Assembly: GCA_963675565.2 (NCBI GenBank)
Contig: CAXXYD010000004.1
Span: forward strand, 558,001 to 622,000
Length of the DNA: 64,000 nucleotides
Direction of reading: 5' to 3'
Origin: JARRKU01 sp963675565
Lineage (GTDB): Bacteria > Desulfobacterota > Desulfobacteria > Desulfobacterales > Desulfosarcinaceae
The translations under genes were made by a program, and so were the position numbers. The notes under the pieces were generated by a model that worked only from the letters and a program-made list of their open reading frames with translations, was not told the DNA's origin and did not search any database. Below are positions 1 through 9,211 of the stretch, piece after piece (the first letter of the stretch is position 1; each line of letters starts with the position of its first letter).

Positions 1-947
1 ATTTGAGTGGTAGTCCTGAAATTTTTGCTCAGAGAGTAACTACGCCCCTGCATACTGAATCCAATGCTTGCAAAACTTTGACCGCTGCCAATCCAAGATT
101 GCGGGTATATATTCTGGGCTGTATCTGCAATAAAACAGATACTTGAATAATCTTTTTCATTATAAATATACTTTAAAAATAATAGCTGGCTGCGTGTCAG
201 ATCTTGGCTTTCATCAATTATTGCATGGGTATATTTTTGCATTTGTGCTTTACGGGCTTGCTTTAAGGCCATCAAGCGCATATCGCCGAATGAGATATGA
301 CCTTTTTGATGAACCTCCCGGTCGTAAAACCGTTTCAATTCGAATATGGCTTTGCGAGTATCTGAATTTTTGGGCAATCGCTGTGGTTGAGAGTCTGCTT
401 GAGATCGGCTCATCCCTTTTCGGTCTGCGCTCTGATATGCCTCTTCATCCAGATATAGACAATCTTTTATCCATGAAATCTCTTGGTTCAAAAACGCCAT
501 GTTCTTTTGATTGAGGATGGCAACCTTCGGGTATTGTTTCTTGAGTTTAGATATGCCCTCATTGATAATTTCATAGCCCAATGCTTGAGGTACGCTTAAT
601 TTATAATTGAGCTTTTTCTGGGCCGCAAATGCCTGATAGTACTTGAACATAAGACTATCAACAGTTTGGATATCAACTTTTCGATCCGGTGCCTCAAAAA
701 GAGATGAAAATTCGGCATTCTTAATCTTATCCATCTTTTCGTACAAATAGGACATGTAATGAATTAGGGTACGATTGTAAGTAGCCAGTAGAATAGCATC
801 GTCTTTCCCAAAGCAGTAATTTAGATGTAGAAACGAAACCCGATATATCCCAACCGAGGTTTTTCCTGAGCCTGCAACGCCCCTTAATAACATGTGGCCT
901 TTTGGTTCCTGCGTGGCGATTCTTTTTTGCTCAGCGTTTAAATCCAT
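1..947 (-). CDS. UvrD/Rep-type superfamily I DNA helicase, C-terminus cut by window edge
   Basis: Reading the minus strand from the ATG at 947 gives an open frame of 315 codons that runs off position 1. Residues 23-30 are GVAGSGKT (Walker A) and residues 245-249 are DESQD (motif II), followed by a Q-rich motif III region (ADTAQNIYP) and the start of motif IV. This is the SF1A ATP-dependent helicase core. Such proteins unwind DNA in repair or in defence systems. The gene starts 85 bases downstream of the RecQ-like gene on the same strand, so the two are probably co-transcribed. The missing C-terminus could carry the second helicase domain and possibly a nuclease. Composition is AT-rich, unlike the block from 3.2 kb, which suggests transfer. 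Confidence 0.85.
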   Translation of the reverse strand, partial: MDLNAEQKRIATQEPKGHMLLRGVAGSGKTSVGIYRVSFLHLNYCFGKDDAILLATYNRTLIHYMSYLYEKMDKIKNAEFSSLFEAPDRKVDIQTVDSLMFKYYQAFAAQKKLNYKLSVPQALGYEIINEGISKLKKQYPKVAILNQKNMAFLNQEISWIKDCLYLDEEAYQSADRKGMSRSQADSQPQRLPKNSDTRKAIFELKRFYDREVHQKGHISFGDMRLMALKQARKAQMQKYTHAIIDESQDLTRSQLLFLKYIYNEKDYSSICFIADTAQNIYPQSWIGSGQSFASIGFSMQGRSYSLSKNFRTTTQ

Positions 948-1032
948 AATGGTACCTCTTTGAATTATGCATGAATTCAATAGCTACTAAATTTAGTTTA
1001 TGAAACGCAATACCCTGCTGGTTGAACTTCAA

Positions 1033-2952
1033 TTAGACACACTTTTCCTCAATCCATCTTTGAACTTCCTTGAAATGATAATTTTCGAGTGACCCGAAAT
1101 ACTTCAATTCTTTATTTTTAAATCCGTAAAACAGTGGCATTAAAATGCCGCATAAGTATTTTGTCATGTTTAGCGCGGAAAAATCTCCGTCTACATTGGC
1201 TCTAAATTCATTCAAGACTTTATGATAATCCACAACATCTAATGGTTTAAGCGCAACAGATCGTTCTATTTCAACTCCTCCTTTGTTACATGAAGAACAG
1301 TGTCCACATCTTTCAAAGGATAAATTTTCATTAAAATATCCTGAAAGCCTCTTCGACAAACAGGTTGTACTTTCAAAGAAATCAATCATTTCATTTATTC
1401 TTTCAATGTCAGACGTCTCTTTATTGATGAATAAATTGTAAATTTTATTGGCAACCAATTCTGTGTCTATATTTCTTTTATTTACTCTAAATACATCTAT
1501 TACTGTTTTCGATTTAAGTTCGATCCAGCCCCGTTCAGAAAAATATTCCAGCGCGGAAATCACTCTATTTCTATCTGTATTGTAGGACTTAATAATGGTC
1601 GAAATAGAAATATGCGTCCATATTTTTTTAGTTTGGCATGAATCAAATAAGCATTTTAAAAACTGCTGTCTTTCTCCACGAAATTGATTGATAATAAAAT
1701 CTTGATCTTTTACAAATTTAAAAGAATACCTTTCAAAGTATGCATATTGTGGTGTTAGAATCCCTTCCATCTCCAAATATACAAGCAGTGTTTTTAGAGG
1801 CAACAATCTGATATTCAGTTCTTTGGACAAGCGCAACATTTTAAATTCTATTATTTCATTCTCGGTTTTACTTATTTTATCAACCAATTGCCTTATTGAA
1901 CTTTTCCCGGGTGTATCTCCATAGACAAAATTTTCTAGAACATTGAGGCTATCTCTATTGGCAAGAACTTCACAGAATGATCTTTCCCCATCTCTTCCTG
2001 AGCGACCAATTTCCTGGCTATAGTTTTCAATTGATTTTGGCAAATCAAAATGAATTATTCGGTGGATATCTGCCTTATCTATCCCCATGCCAAAGGCGAT
2101 TGTTGCAACAACACAATCAACGTCATTATTCATGAATTCATTTTGAATAGCCTCTCTTTGATCATTCTTCATTCCAGCATGGTAACTTTTGGCATTTATA
2201 TCATTAATAAGTAGAAAATTAGCGATTTCATCAGCAGTTTTTTGCAGCGTCACATAAACGATTGTCGAATTTTTTGGATCTGACTTTATTCGTTCGAGCA
2301 GCAAATGTTTTTTTTGATGTTCAGCTGCGGCTGTCACATTGATATGTAAATTTTTACGATAAAATCCTGTAATTACGAAATCATCAAGCTGGACATCCAA
2401 TTTTCGACTCATATCAACAATTACATTTTTTGTTGCAGTAGCTGTCAAAAGTAAAATTTGCGGAATGGCAAATTCGTTTTTGTATATTGGAATTTTAAGA
2501 TATTCAGGTCGAAAGTTATGTCCCCACTCTGAAATACAGTGAGCTTCATCTACAACCATTAATGAGGTCTGCATTTGTTTGAATTGATTTCTAAATCGTT
2601 CATTTTTAAAGCGTTCCACAGATATCATTAAGATCTTTAGCTGTTCATTCTTTGCCTGGTATAGAATTTGGTAATATTCATCCCTGTCTAAAGTAGAATC
2701 CAGGCGTTCAGCAGGAATATTTTTACTTTTTAAAAAAGAAAGCTGATCTTTCATTAATGACAAAAGTGGTGAAACAACTATAGTTAGATGTGGCAACAAC
2801 ATTGCTGGGAGTTGGTAACAAATTGATTTACCACTCCCTGTTGGGAATATAGCCGCAGCTGATCTCCCATTAAGTATTTTTGTTATAACTTCCTTTTGAC
2901 CATTTAAAAATTTATTATGCCCAAAGAACTGTTCCAGTTTCTTTTCGAGCAC
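1033..2952 (-). CDS. recQ: RecQ-family ATP-dependent DNA helicase
   Basis: 639 residues starting at a GTG with AGGAG about 7 bases upstream. Walker A PTGSGKS is at 37-43 and DEAH at 135-138 (VVDEAHCISEWGH). The SF2 helicase C domain carries the RecQ signature IGRSGRDG. A zinc-binding cysteine cluster ends at CGHCSSC (about 549-555). No HRDC domain follows; the last 80 residues match nothing I recognise. RecQ enzymes are 3'-5' helicases that process forks and recombination intermediates. AT-rich coding and tight pairing with a UvrD-like helicase suggest this is an acquired copy rather than the housekeeping one. Confidence is high for the family and moderate for the gene name. Confidence 0.85.
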   Translation of the reverse strand: MLEKKLEQFFGHNKFLNGQKEVITKILNGRSAAAIFPTGSGKSICYQLPAMLLPHLTIVVSPLLSLMKDQLSFLKSKNIPAERLDSTLDRDEYYQILYQAKNEQLKILMISVERFKNERFRNQFKQMQTSLMVVDEAHCISEWGHNFRPEYLKIPIYKNEFAIPQILLLTATATKNVIVDMSRKLDVQLDDFVITGFYRKNLHINVTAAAEHQKKHLLLERIKSDPKNSTIVYVTLQKTADEIANFLLINDINAKSYHAGMKNDQREAIQNEFMNNDVDCVVATIAFGMGIDKADIHRIIHFDLPKSIENYSQEIGRSGRDGERSFCEVLANRDSLNVLENFVYGDTPGKSSIRQLVDKISKTENEIIEFKMLRLSKELNIRLLPLKTLLVYLEMEGILTPQYAYFERYSFKFVKDQDFIINQFRGERQQFLKCLFDSCQTKKIWTHISISTIIKSYNTDRNRVISALEYFSERGWIELKSKTVIDVFRVNKRNIDTELVANKIYNLFINKETSDIERINEMIDFFESTTCLSKRLSGYFNENLSFERCGHCSSCNKGGVEIERSVALKPLDVVDYHKVLNEFRANVDGDFSALNMTKYLCGILMPLFYGFKNKELKYFGSLENYHFKEVQRWIEEKCV

Positions 2953-3011
2953 TATAAAGCTCCTATCCTTATTGGGCCTTCAAGTTTGATAAAATTATTA
3001 CCAACATTATT

Positions 3012-3025
3012 TGATACAGGTATCA
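3012..3025. promoter_or_regulatory. Perfect palindrome upstream of the helicase operon
   Basis: TGATAC-AG-GTATCA, a 14-base inverted repeat 60 bases upstream of the RecQ-like start codon. Its size and position fit a repressor operator. No regulator gene is adjacent within the window. The GATAC core recurs in the inverted repeats at 41705-41738 and 47893-47926, which may be coincidence in AT-rich DNA. Confidence 0.35.
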
Positions 3026-3238
3026 GGCCTCATTGCTTTACTCCCACTTTGATTGATACTTGCCTTCTATGTTTCTATTTTTATTGAAGCCAGCCAAGAT
3101 CCTCGATTTCCCTCATGACCCTAGTTTCATAATCCGTGGATAGCTTAACACATTGTCCAATTTTTGGGGTCCATCGCCAATGACAATTACAAGTGTCGCT
3201 TACAATTACAGTTCCGCAGATGAACAAAGACATTTTGC

Positions 3239-4540
3239 CTAGTCTGGAAGTAGATCGTAAAAATAGCGCATGGTGTCCGTGCGGGTGATAATTCCGATGA
3301 TGCGGCCCTTTTCCACCACCGGAAGGCGGCCGATGTCGTAGCGCACCATAATGTGGGCCGCACGCAGGGGGCTTTCGCCCGGACCAATGGTTTTGATCCG
3401 TGTGCTCATGAAGGCTTTGACCGGTGAATCGAGCTGACGCTCCTTGCGCAGCCGCTTGAAGTCCCGTCTGGATAAAATGCCGACAAGACGATCCCCTTTT
3501 ACCACCGGAAGACCCGTGCAGCCCTTGTTGCGCAGCAGCATACCGGCTTCGCGCATGGATGTACCGGCTTCCACTGTGTGTACCGGAAAAGACATCAGGT
3601 CGCTGACCTGTACCGAGGTCTGCTGGTTGCCGGCAATCAGATCGGTGATCATCTCTTCCACCACCTGGGGATTGACGCCCTTGAGTACGGCACTTCCGGC
3701 CGCCGGGTGACCGCCGCCACCGAGACAGCGCATGATACCGCCGATATCCAGCCCTTCGTTAGCGGCCCGACCGATCACCATGCATTTGTTTTGATCCCGG
3801 CTTTCGAACAGGCCGAAGGCCGCATCGACGTTGGCGATATTCATGTACATGGACACCACCATGGCCAAATTTTCCACATGCCCCTCTACAGGCAACGCCC
3901 CCATTGCAATTCGGTAACCGTTGACCTTTCTGCGATCTGCGGATTTGAGCAATTCAAAAAGCACCTCCTTTTGCCTCTGGCCGTAAGCCGGAGTCAAAAA
4001 ATGGCCCGCCAGGGTCAAATCGGCTTTGCGGTCCAGCAGGTACCCGGCACAATGGGCATCCTCGGCACAGGTCGAGGAAAAAGTCAGGCTGCCGGTGTCT
4101 TCGTAAAGCCCGATAAGGAAAAGGGTGGCCTGGATGGGTGTGAGCAGGGTTCGCCGCTCCTTGAGAACCCGAAGCATCAGTGTAATATTGGCCCCGACGG
4201 GCTCGCTGCACGACCAGCCGGGCATCAGATCACCATCGTCGGGATGATGATCCCACATGACAATGTCCAAATCTTTCTTTTGCCTGAGCGTGTCCAATCG
4301 GTCCAGGCGCCGCCATGCGTTGGCATCCACCACCACAAGACGCTCGACGTCTTCAAGATCGACCTGGTCCGCCCGCGGAAACTCGAAGACATCCTTGTGA
4401 ATCGAAAGAAAGGATTTGACATTGGGATTGATCTGCCGGGGCAGCACAATCCGGGCGTCCGGGTAAATCAGGCCCGCGGCCACCACAGAGGCCAGAGCGT
4501 CGAAATCGGTATTCTTATGGGTGGTGATGATTTCCTTCAT
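3239..4540 (-). CDS. DHH-family phosphoesterase with tandem CBS domains
   Basis: 433 residues. The N-terminal DHH domain shows the metal ligands TDFDALAS (11-18), VVDAN (about 70-74) and DHH at 97-99. A DHHA1-like GGGGHPAAGSA motif lies near residue 280. Two CBS domains fill about 318-430 (VSDLMSFPVHTVEAGTS; VKAFMSTRIKTIGPGES). DHH proteins hydrolyse phosphodiester or pyrophosphate bonds, and CBS pairs sense adenine nucleotides. In deltaproteobacteria this DHH-CBS unit is often the front half of a much longer tRNA nucleotidyltransferase/poly(A) polymerase-like protein. Here the frame stops right after the second CBS domain and no polymerase domain follows. It may be a natural short form or a truncation. 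Confidence 0.8.
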   Translation of the reverse strand: MKEIITTHKNTDFDALASVVAAGLIYPDARIVLPRQINPNVKSFLSIHKDVFEFPRADQVDLEDVERLVVVDANAWRRLDRLDTLRQKKDLDIVMWDHHPDDGDLMPGWSCSEPVGANITLMLRVLKERRTLLTPIQATLFLIGLYEDTGSLTFSSTCAEDAHCAGYLLDRKADLTLAGHFLTPAYGQRQKEVLFELLKSADRRKVNGYRIAMGALPVEGHVENLAMVVSMYMNIANVDAAFGLFESRDQNKCMVIGRAANEGLDIGGIMRCLGGGGHPAAGSAVLKGVNPQVVEEMITDLIAGNQQTSVQVSDLMSFPVHTVEAGTSMREAGMLLRNKGCTGLPVVKGDRLVGILSRRDFKRLRKERQLDSPVKAFMSTRIKTIGPGESPLRAAHIMVRYDIGRLPVVEKGRIIGIITRTDTMRYFYDLLPD

Positions 4541-4844
4541 AAGGTTTTCATCGTCGGGGGATGTCGATCCGCTTGGTCATTCAGAACCCACGGCCCGGAA
4601 TCGCAGTGTGAGCCGGGCACCTTATCCAAATATCGTATAACACCATTATCGCACCTGAGGCTGCCAACTTTAGCTATCTGGCGATGTATACCCAGGAAAC
4701 CCCAGCACGGCCAGACAAAACTCGGGCCCTTTGGACCCGATTGCCGGTGCACCGGACGAATCCCGGTCTCCAGAGCTTGACCCGGTCCTACGGGCAATCT
4801 ATATAACAATAGCATTCAGGCCAAAACCCGTCAAAGGAGAAGGT
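4541..4844. other. Intergenic stretch between divergent genes
   Basis: About 300 bases between the DHH-CBS gene (minus) and dgkA (plus). It must hold both promoters, but I see no convincing -35/-10 pair. The only clear signal is the ribosome binding site AAAGGAGAAGGT before dgkA. Confidence 0.4.
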
Positions 4845-5216
4845 ATGGGAAAAAAACCCTCCGGGGGCTTGCAGCGCATCATCCATGCCACCGTCTATTC
4901 TATCCAGGGGCTTAACGCCGCATGGCGCAACGAAGCCGCCTTCCGCCAGGAGCTCGCGCTTCTGGCCATACTGGGACCCGGAGCCTTGTGGCTGGGAGCC
5001 GACATGACCCAACGGGCGCTGCTGATTTTTTCAGTCCTGCTGGTGGTCATCGTGGAGCTGGTCAACTCCGCCATCGAAGCGGCCATCGACCGCATCGGGC
5101 CGGAAAGGCACGATCTTTCCGGACGGGCCAAAAATCTCGGTTCCGCCGCCGTAATGATCAGCCTGATGGCCGCAGCACTGGTGTGGGTGATGATCGCCTG
5201 GCAAAGATTCTGCTGA
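4845..5216 (+). CDS. dgkA: Diacylglycerol kinase
   Basis: 123 residues, the usual DgkA length, starting at an ATG preceded by AAAGGAGAAGGT. It has three membrane segments, and the family signature is visible as VELVNSAIEAAIDRI followed by KNLGSAAV. The enzyme phosphorylates diacylglycerol to phosphatidic acid in the inner membrane, recycling lipid released by envelope-glycan synthesis. An in-frame upstream ATG at 4731 is rejected because it lacks a ribosome binding site and would add 38 unconserved residues. The glycosyltransferase gene starts 4 bases after the stop, so the two are probably translationally coupled. Confidence 0.93.
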   Translation: MGKKPSGGLQRIIHATVYSIQGLNAAWRNEAAFRQELALLAILGPGALWLGADMTQRALLIFSVLLVVIVELVNSAIEAAIDRIGPERHDLSGRAKNLGSAAVMISLMAAALVWVMIAWQRFC

Positions 5217-5220
5217 AACC

Positions 5221-6324
5221 ATGTCGCCACGACTCAAATTCCTTTTCCTTGAACCGTACTATGGGGGCTCTCACCGCGATTTCGCCGATGGGCTGGTGGC
5301 CAACAGCCGTCACGCCATTGACCTGGTCACTTTGCCGGATCGCTTCTGGAAATGGCGCATGCGCGGCGCAGCATTGCACCTGGCCGACAAAATCGACAAC
5401 CCCGGCCGCTATGACGGCCTGGTGCTTTCGGGGCTGATGAACCTGGCGGACCTGAAAGCGCTGTGGGGAAATCAATGTCCGCCGGCACTGGTCTATTTTC
5501 ACGAAAACCAGCTCACCTACCCGTCCCGGGACGGGGGGCAGCCTGACTTGCAGCCCGCATTTACCAATATCGTCACCGCCCTGACGGCCCGTCGGAATCT
5601 GTTCAACAGCCGGATGCAGATGGATGCCTTTCTGGCGGCATCCGCTGCGCTGATTCGTACCATGCCCGATTGCCGGCCCAAATGGGCCGTCGAGCAGATC
5701 GCCCGAAAATCGGATGTGGTTTATCCCGGATGCCATTTTCCGCCCGGCCCGTCCGCCTCACCAGAAAACCACAGCCAGCCGCCGCTGGTGATCTGGAACC
5801 ACCGCTGGGAGCACGATAAGAATCCCGGGGCCTTTTTCCAGGCGCTGGACCAGATGGTCAAGCGCGGCATCGCGTTTGAGGTGGCCCTATTGGGCGAAAC
5901 CTTTCCGAAAAAACCCGGCGCATTTGACCGCGCGCGACAGCAGCTTGGCCGGCGCATCATCCACTTCGGCCGGGCCAAATCCCGAAAAGACTACTATGCC
6001 TGGCTGTCCAGGGGAACACTGGTCATCAGCACGGCGCAGCAGGAGAATTTCGGCATTGCCGTGGTCGAAGCCATTCGGCACGGGTGCCTGCCGCTGCTGC
6101 CGCACCGTCTCTCCTACCCCGAAATTCTGCCCCCCGAATTCCACGATGACTTCCTCTACACCAGCCAGGCTGATCTTGAAGAAAAACTGGCCGGCCTGCT
6201 GACCCGGACCCAGGCGTATCGCGTCAAAAGCCCTGCCCTGGTATCCGCCATGGGACGATTTGCTTGGCAAAGCGCCATCCGGCGGTTTGACCGGGAACTG
6301 GAGGCCATTGCCCGCACAAACTGA
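5221..6324 (+). CDS. QTMAN/GTDC1-like glycosyltransferase (tRNA-queuosine mannosyltransferase family)
   Basis: 367 residues. The N-terminus (FLFLEPYYGGSHRDFADGL) and the motif YFHENQLTYP near residue 100 are hallmarks of the DUF3524 domain found in vertebrate GTDC1, shown to be the tRNA-queuosine alpha-mannosyltransferase. The C-terminal half is a GT-B/GT4 fold with QQENFGIAVVEAIRHGCLPLLP, the nucleotide-sugar binding segment. By family this would transfer mannose from GDP-mannose to queuosine in tRNA. Whether the bacterial homologue has that substrate is inference. It lies 4 bases after dgkA, with no queuosine biosynthesis genes nearby. Confidence 0.8.
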   Translation: MSPRLKFLFLEPYYGGSHRDFADGLVANSRHAIDLVTLPDRFWKWRMRGAALHLADKIDNPGRYDGLVLSGLMNLADLKALWGNQCPPALVYFHENQLTYPSRDGGQPDLQPAFTNIVTALTARRNLFNSRMQMDAFLAASAALIRTMPDCRPKWAVEQIARKSDVVYPGCHFPPGPSASPENHSQPPLVIWNHRWEHDKNPGAFFQALDQMVKRGIAFEVALLGETFPKKPGAFDRARQQLGRRIIHFGRAKSRKDYYAWLSRGTLVISTAQQENFGIAVVEAIRHGCLPLLPHRLSYPEILPPEFHDDFLYTSQADLEEKLAGLLTRTQAYRVKSPALVSAMGRFAWQSAIRRFDRELEAIARTN

Positions 6325-6400
6325 TCTTTCCATTGACAGTCCCTGTCCCCTTTCTTACAGTTAGGACTTGCCCCATCCACCTCAAAAGGAGCTCACGACA

Positions 6401-7870
6401 ATGATTAAGCCAACGACCTTGCCATTGTCACAAGCCACAGTGCACCTGCTTGCCCTGCCGGTCTGTGAAAATGCGGACATTCATATCGACCCCCTGCTGA
6501 AAACAATGGTTGCCGCCGCCAAAACCCTGGAGGAGTTTTCCGGTGAAACAAAACAGCAACTGATGTTGTTCAGCCCGGAGGGCACAAAAATAACGCGCTG
6601 CCTCTGTTCCGGCATCGGTTCCATGGAGAAAATCGATGCCGAAGTTTTGCGCGCCTTTGCGGGAAGGGCCGTTAAGGCCGCCATGGATGCCCGCCAGAAA
6701 CAGATGGTCATTGCCGTTCCTGACGCTCAATCCCTGGGTATGCCTGCGGAGCGAATCGTCCGGGCCATCGCTGAAGGCGCCTGCCTGGCCAATCACATAT
6801 TCGATAAATACAAAGCCGAATCCAAGCACCGGCCGCTCAAGGAAATCCTTTTACGGGTCGGGGAAAAACCTTCGGCCGCCATGAAAGCCCTTGTGAAAAA
6901 AACCGAACTTGTCTGCGGCGCGACCCATCAGGTCCGCGAATGGGTCAGCACCCCGTCCAATGACAAAGTGCCGGCACAGTTCGCCCGCATGATCGCCAAA
7001 GCGGCCGACCGGTCCGGCCTCAAAATCACGGTGATGGATGAAAGCCAGCTTAAAAAAAAGAAGTTCGGCGCCCTGCTGGCGGTCTCCGCGGGCAGCGCCC
7101 ATCCCCCAAAGCTGGTGGAATTGAGCTATTCCCCCGCCAATGCCAAAAAAACCATCGTGCTGGTGGGCAAGGGCGTCACCTTTGACACCGGCGGGATTAA
7201 TCTGAAGCCGTCAGCCGGCCTGGACCTGATGAAGATCGATATGTCCGGTGCCGCGGTGGTTGCCGCCACCATGCTCGCCCTGTCGCGGATCAAACCCAGG
7301 CATCGCGTGGTGGGGGTTATGCCCCTGGTCGAAAATATGCCCTCCGGCAGCGCCACGCGTCCCGGCGATATCGTCCGAAGTTTTTCCGGCAAGACGGTTG
7401 AAATCGGCAACACCGACGCCGAAGGCCGTCTGATTCTCATCGATGCCATGGCGTATGCCATCAAAAAATATAAACCGCACACCCTCATCGATCTGGCCAC
7501 CCTCACCGGCGCCTGCATCGTTGGCCTGGGCGAAAAAATCGCCGGCGTTTTTTCTACGGACAGCACCTTGTCGGACGCCATCGTCGCATCGGGCCAGCGC
7601 ACCCATGAACGCTGCTGGCCCATGCCATTGCCGCAGGACTACAAAGAACTGCTGAAAAGCGATCTGGCCGACATCAGCAATATGCCCAGTTCGCGCTATG
7701 GCGGTGCCATCACGGCGGCCCTGTTTCTTTCCGAGTTTGTCGATAATACGCGCTGGGCGCATATCGACATCGCAGGCCCGGTTTTCGACAAAAAAGCCTC
7801 CGATTACTGCGGCCCCGGCGGAACGGGATTCGGGGTGCGGCTGTTGTGCGATTTGATCAGCAACATGTAA
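6401..7870 (+). CDS. pepA: Leucyl aminopeptidase (family M17)
   Basis: 489 residues from the ATG at 6401, which has AAAGGAG upstream; an in-frame ATG at 6368 lacks one. The C-terminal catalytic domain carries GKGVTFDTGG, the metal-binding KIDMSGAA segment and the family signature NTDAEGRL. The N-terminal domain (about 1-170) is the poorly conserved M17 regulatory domain. It is a cytosolic, usually hexameric, two-metal exopeptidase removing N-terminal residues in peptide turnover. It follows the glycosyltransferase by 76 bases. A GC-rich inverted repeat without a T-run (AAGCGGCG-TCT-CGCCGC, near 7925) follows the stop. Confidence 0.93.
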   Translation: MIKPTTLPLSQATVHLLALPVCENADIHIDPLLKTMVAAAKTLEEFSGETKQQLMLFSPEGTKITRCLCSGIGSMEKIDAEVLRAFAGRAVKAAMDARQKQMVIAVPDAQSLGMPAERIVRAIAEGACLANHIFDKYKAESKHRPLKEILLRVGEKPSAAMKALVKKTELVCGATHQVREWVSTPSNDKVPAQFARMIAKAADRSGLKITVMDESQLKKKKFGALLAVSAGSAHPPKLVELSYSPANAKKTIVLVGKGVTFDTGGINLKPSAGLDLMKIDMSGAAVVAATMLALSRIKPRHRVVGVMPLVENMPSGSATRPGDIVRSFSGKTVEIGNTDAEGRLILIDAMAYAIKKYKPHTLIDLATLTGACIVGLGEKIAGVFSTDSTLSDAIVASGQRTHERCWPMPLPQDYKELLKSDLADISNMPSSRYGGAITAALFLSEFVDNTRWAHIDIAGPVFDKKASDYCGPGGTGFGVRLLCDLISNM

Positions 7871-8063
7871 GGAAAAAAACGATGTCATCAGCTTAGACGT
7901 GACGATCCCCGGCGGCTTTTTGTGGAAGCGGCGTCTCGCCGCGCTTACAAATGCAGCGCGATTTAAGTAAATGCCATTGGGGGACAAAATTGAAATCGTT
8001 TTGTACCGGCAACACTTGATTCAGTGCCTGCATGCGGGCCGCCAAATGCTTCTGGAGAAAACC

Positions 8064-8684
8064 ATGAAACGCCTTGTTCTGCTGCCAAGTCTTCTGTTGC
8101 TGCTGTTTTACGGCTGCTGCCCGATCACCTCCGTGCACCCCCTGAAACCGGATACGGATGAGTCCCTGGCTGATCTGGTGGGGATATGGCAGCTGGAATC
8201 CGACCAAGACACCGTTTTACTGCACATCGGCCGATCCAGGCAGAACCAATGGCAGGTGTTGCTTGCAGAGCATAAAGAGGACGGCATTTTAGAACATGCG
8301 GCCTTTGGCGTAACCACCACGTCCATTAACCACACCCATTATATGAACCTTGATCTGGCGGCGCTGGATCCCTCCCTGCGCGAGGGCAACGAAGGCAACA
8401 TCATCCTGAAAATCATCCTGCCCGACCGCTATACCCTGCATCTGAGCCGGTTGAATCTGGACGCCGTGGTGGCGGCCATCGGCAACAACACATTGGCCGG
8501 CGAAATCATCTATGACGATACCGCTGTTTTATCTTCACCGCAAAAGGGAGCGGACCGCCGCAAAATCCAGTGCGCCCGCATTACGGCCGACACGCAGAGC
8601 ATTCACCGTTTTTTGGACCGCCACACGGGGCCTGAACTGTTCAAGCCGTACCTGAAATTCAAACGCGTGACATGCATTCCCTGA
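8064..8684 (+). CDS. Predicted lipoprotein of unknown function
   Basis: 206 residues from an ATG with GGAGA 8 bases upstream. The signal peptide MKRLVLLPSLLLLLFYGC ends in a lipobox (LFYGC), so the mature protein should be lipid-anchored at Cys18. The remainder (GIWQLESDQDTVLLHIGRS...) reads like a small beta-rich periplasmic domain. I recognise no family. Longer starts at 7971 or 8046 would bury the signal peptide and are rejected. Confidence 0.65.
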   Translation: MKRLVLLPSLLLLLFYGCCPITSVHPLKPDTDESLADLVGIWQLESDQDTVLLHIGRSRQNQWQVLLAEHKEDGILEHAAFGVTTTSINHTHYMNLDLAALDPSLREGNEGNIILKIILPDRYTLHLSRLNLDAVVAAIGNNTLAGEIIYDDTAVLSSPQKGADRRKIQCARITADTQSIHRFLDRHTGPELFKPYLKFKRVTCIP

Positions 8685-9211
8685 TCGACGGTCGGCCTTA
8701 AAGGCAGGACACCACATGACGCTGTCGGGTGTCAATGTTCCGGAATAGCGTTTTTGGCAGTTGCTGGTCCCATCATATCCCTTGACAATAACCTTTGTGG
8801 ACCGTAAAAATTTAAGTCATACATGTCACAGGGATTTTGATTTTCCTTTTGCATAGGGCTTCCGTCCGGCGCTGCAGCATCGGGAGTCGGTGGACCGCTT
8901 CACCACCGAATTCACGCCGGTGACCATCGTGCAGTAAACTTTGCAGGCGGCCATTGTCATGAACTTAGGGGGATAATCGCAAATCCGGCTTTCCGCTCTT
9001 TTGGCGCGGTTCCTCCTAAAAGCGCTTGCCTGCCCCAAGCCACACCAGCGGGTAGAATGCACTATTTTTCAATGCATTCCGCCGGCACATGATGTTTTTG
9101 GCCCGCCTCTGTTGAACGCTACGCTCCAGCCGGCGAGCCATACCCGGCATGCAACCGGCCGGGGAATGCCATTCACCGTCGTTCTTAAATCGCAACGAGA
9201 AGGAGGATGTT
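8685..9211. other. Gene-free stretch with one promoter-like site
   Basis: 527 bases without a convincing gene. A promoter-like pair TTGACA (8782-8787), 17-base spacer, TAAAAA (8805-8810) points rightward. A minus-strand frame at 8826-9062 is short, arginine/cysteine-rich and unconserved in appearance. The GGAGG ribosome binding site at the right end belongs to the lipoprotein at 9212. Confidence 0.35.

Noticed and set aside
143..514. 123-codon plus-strand frame at the left edge
   Set aside because: Antisense to the UvrD-like helicase, whose Walker motifs are unmistakable.
3578..4780. 400-codon plus-strand open frame
   Set aside because: It lies opposite the DHH-CBS gene, has no family motifs and the His/Gly/Arg-rich composition expected of an antisense frame in GC-rich DNA.
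7211..7987. 258-codon minus-strand open frame
   Set aside because: Antisense to the catalytic domain of pepA, no recognisable motifs.
8826..9062. 78-codon minus-strand frame
   Set aside because: Arg/Cys-rich, no family resemblance, no ribosome binding site.
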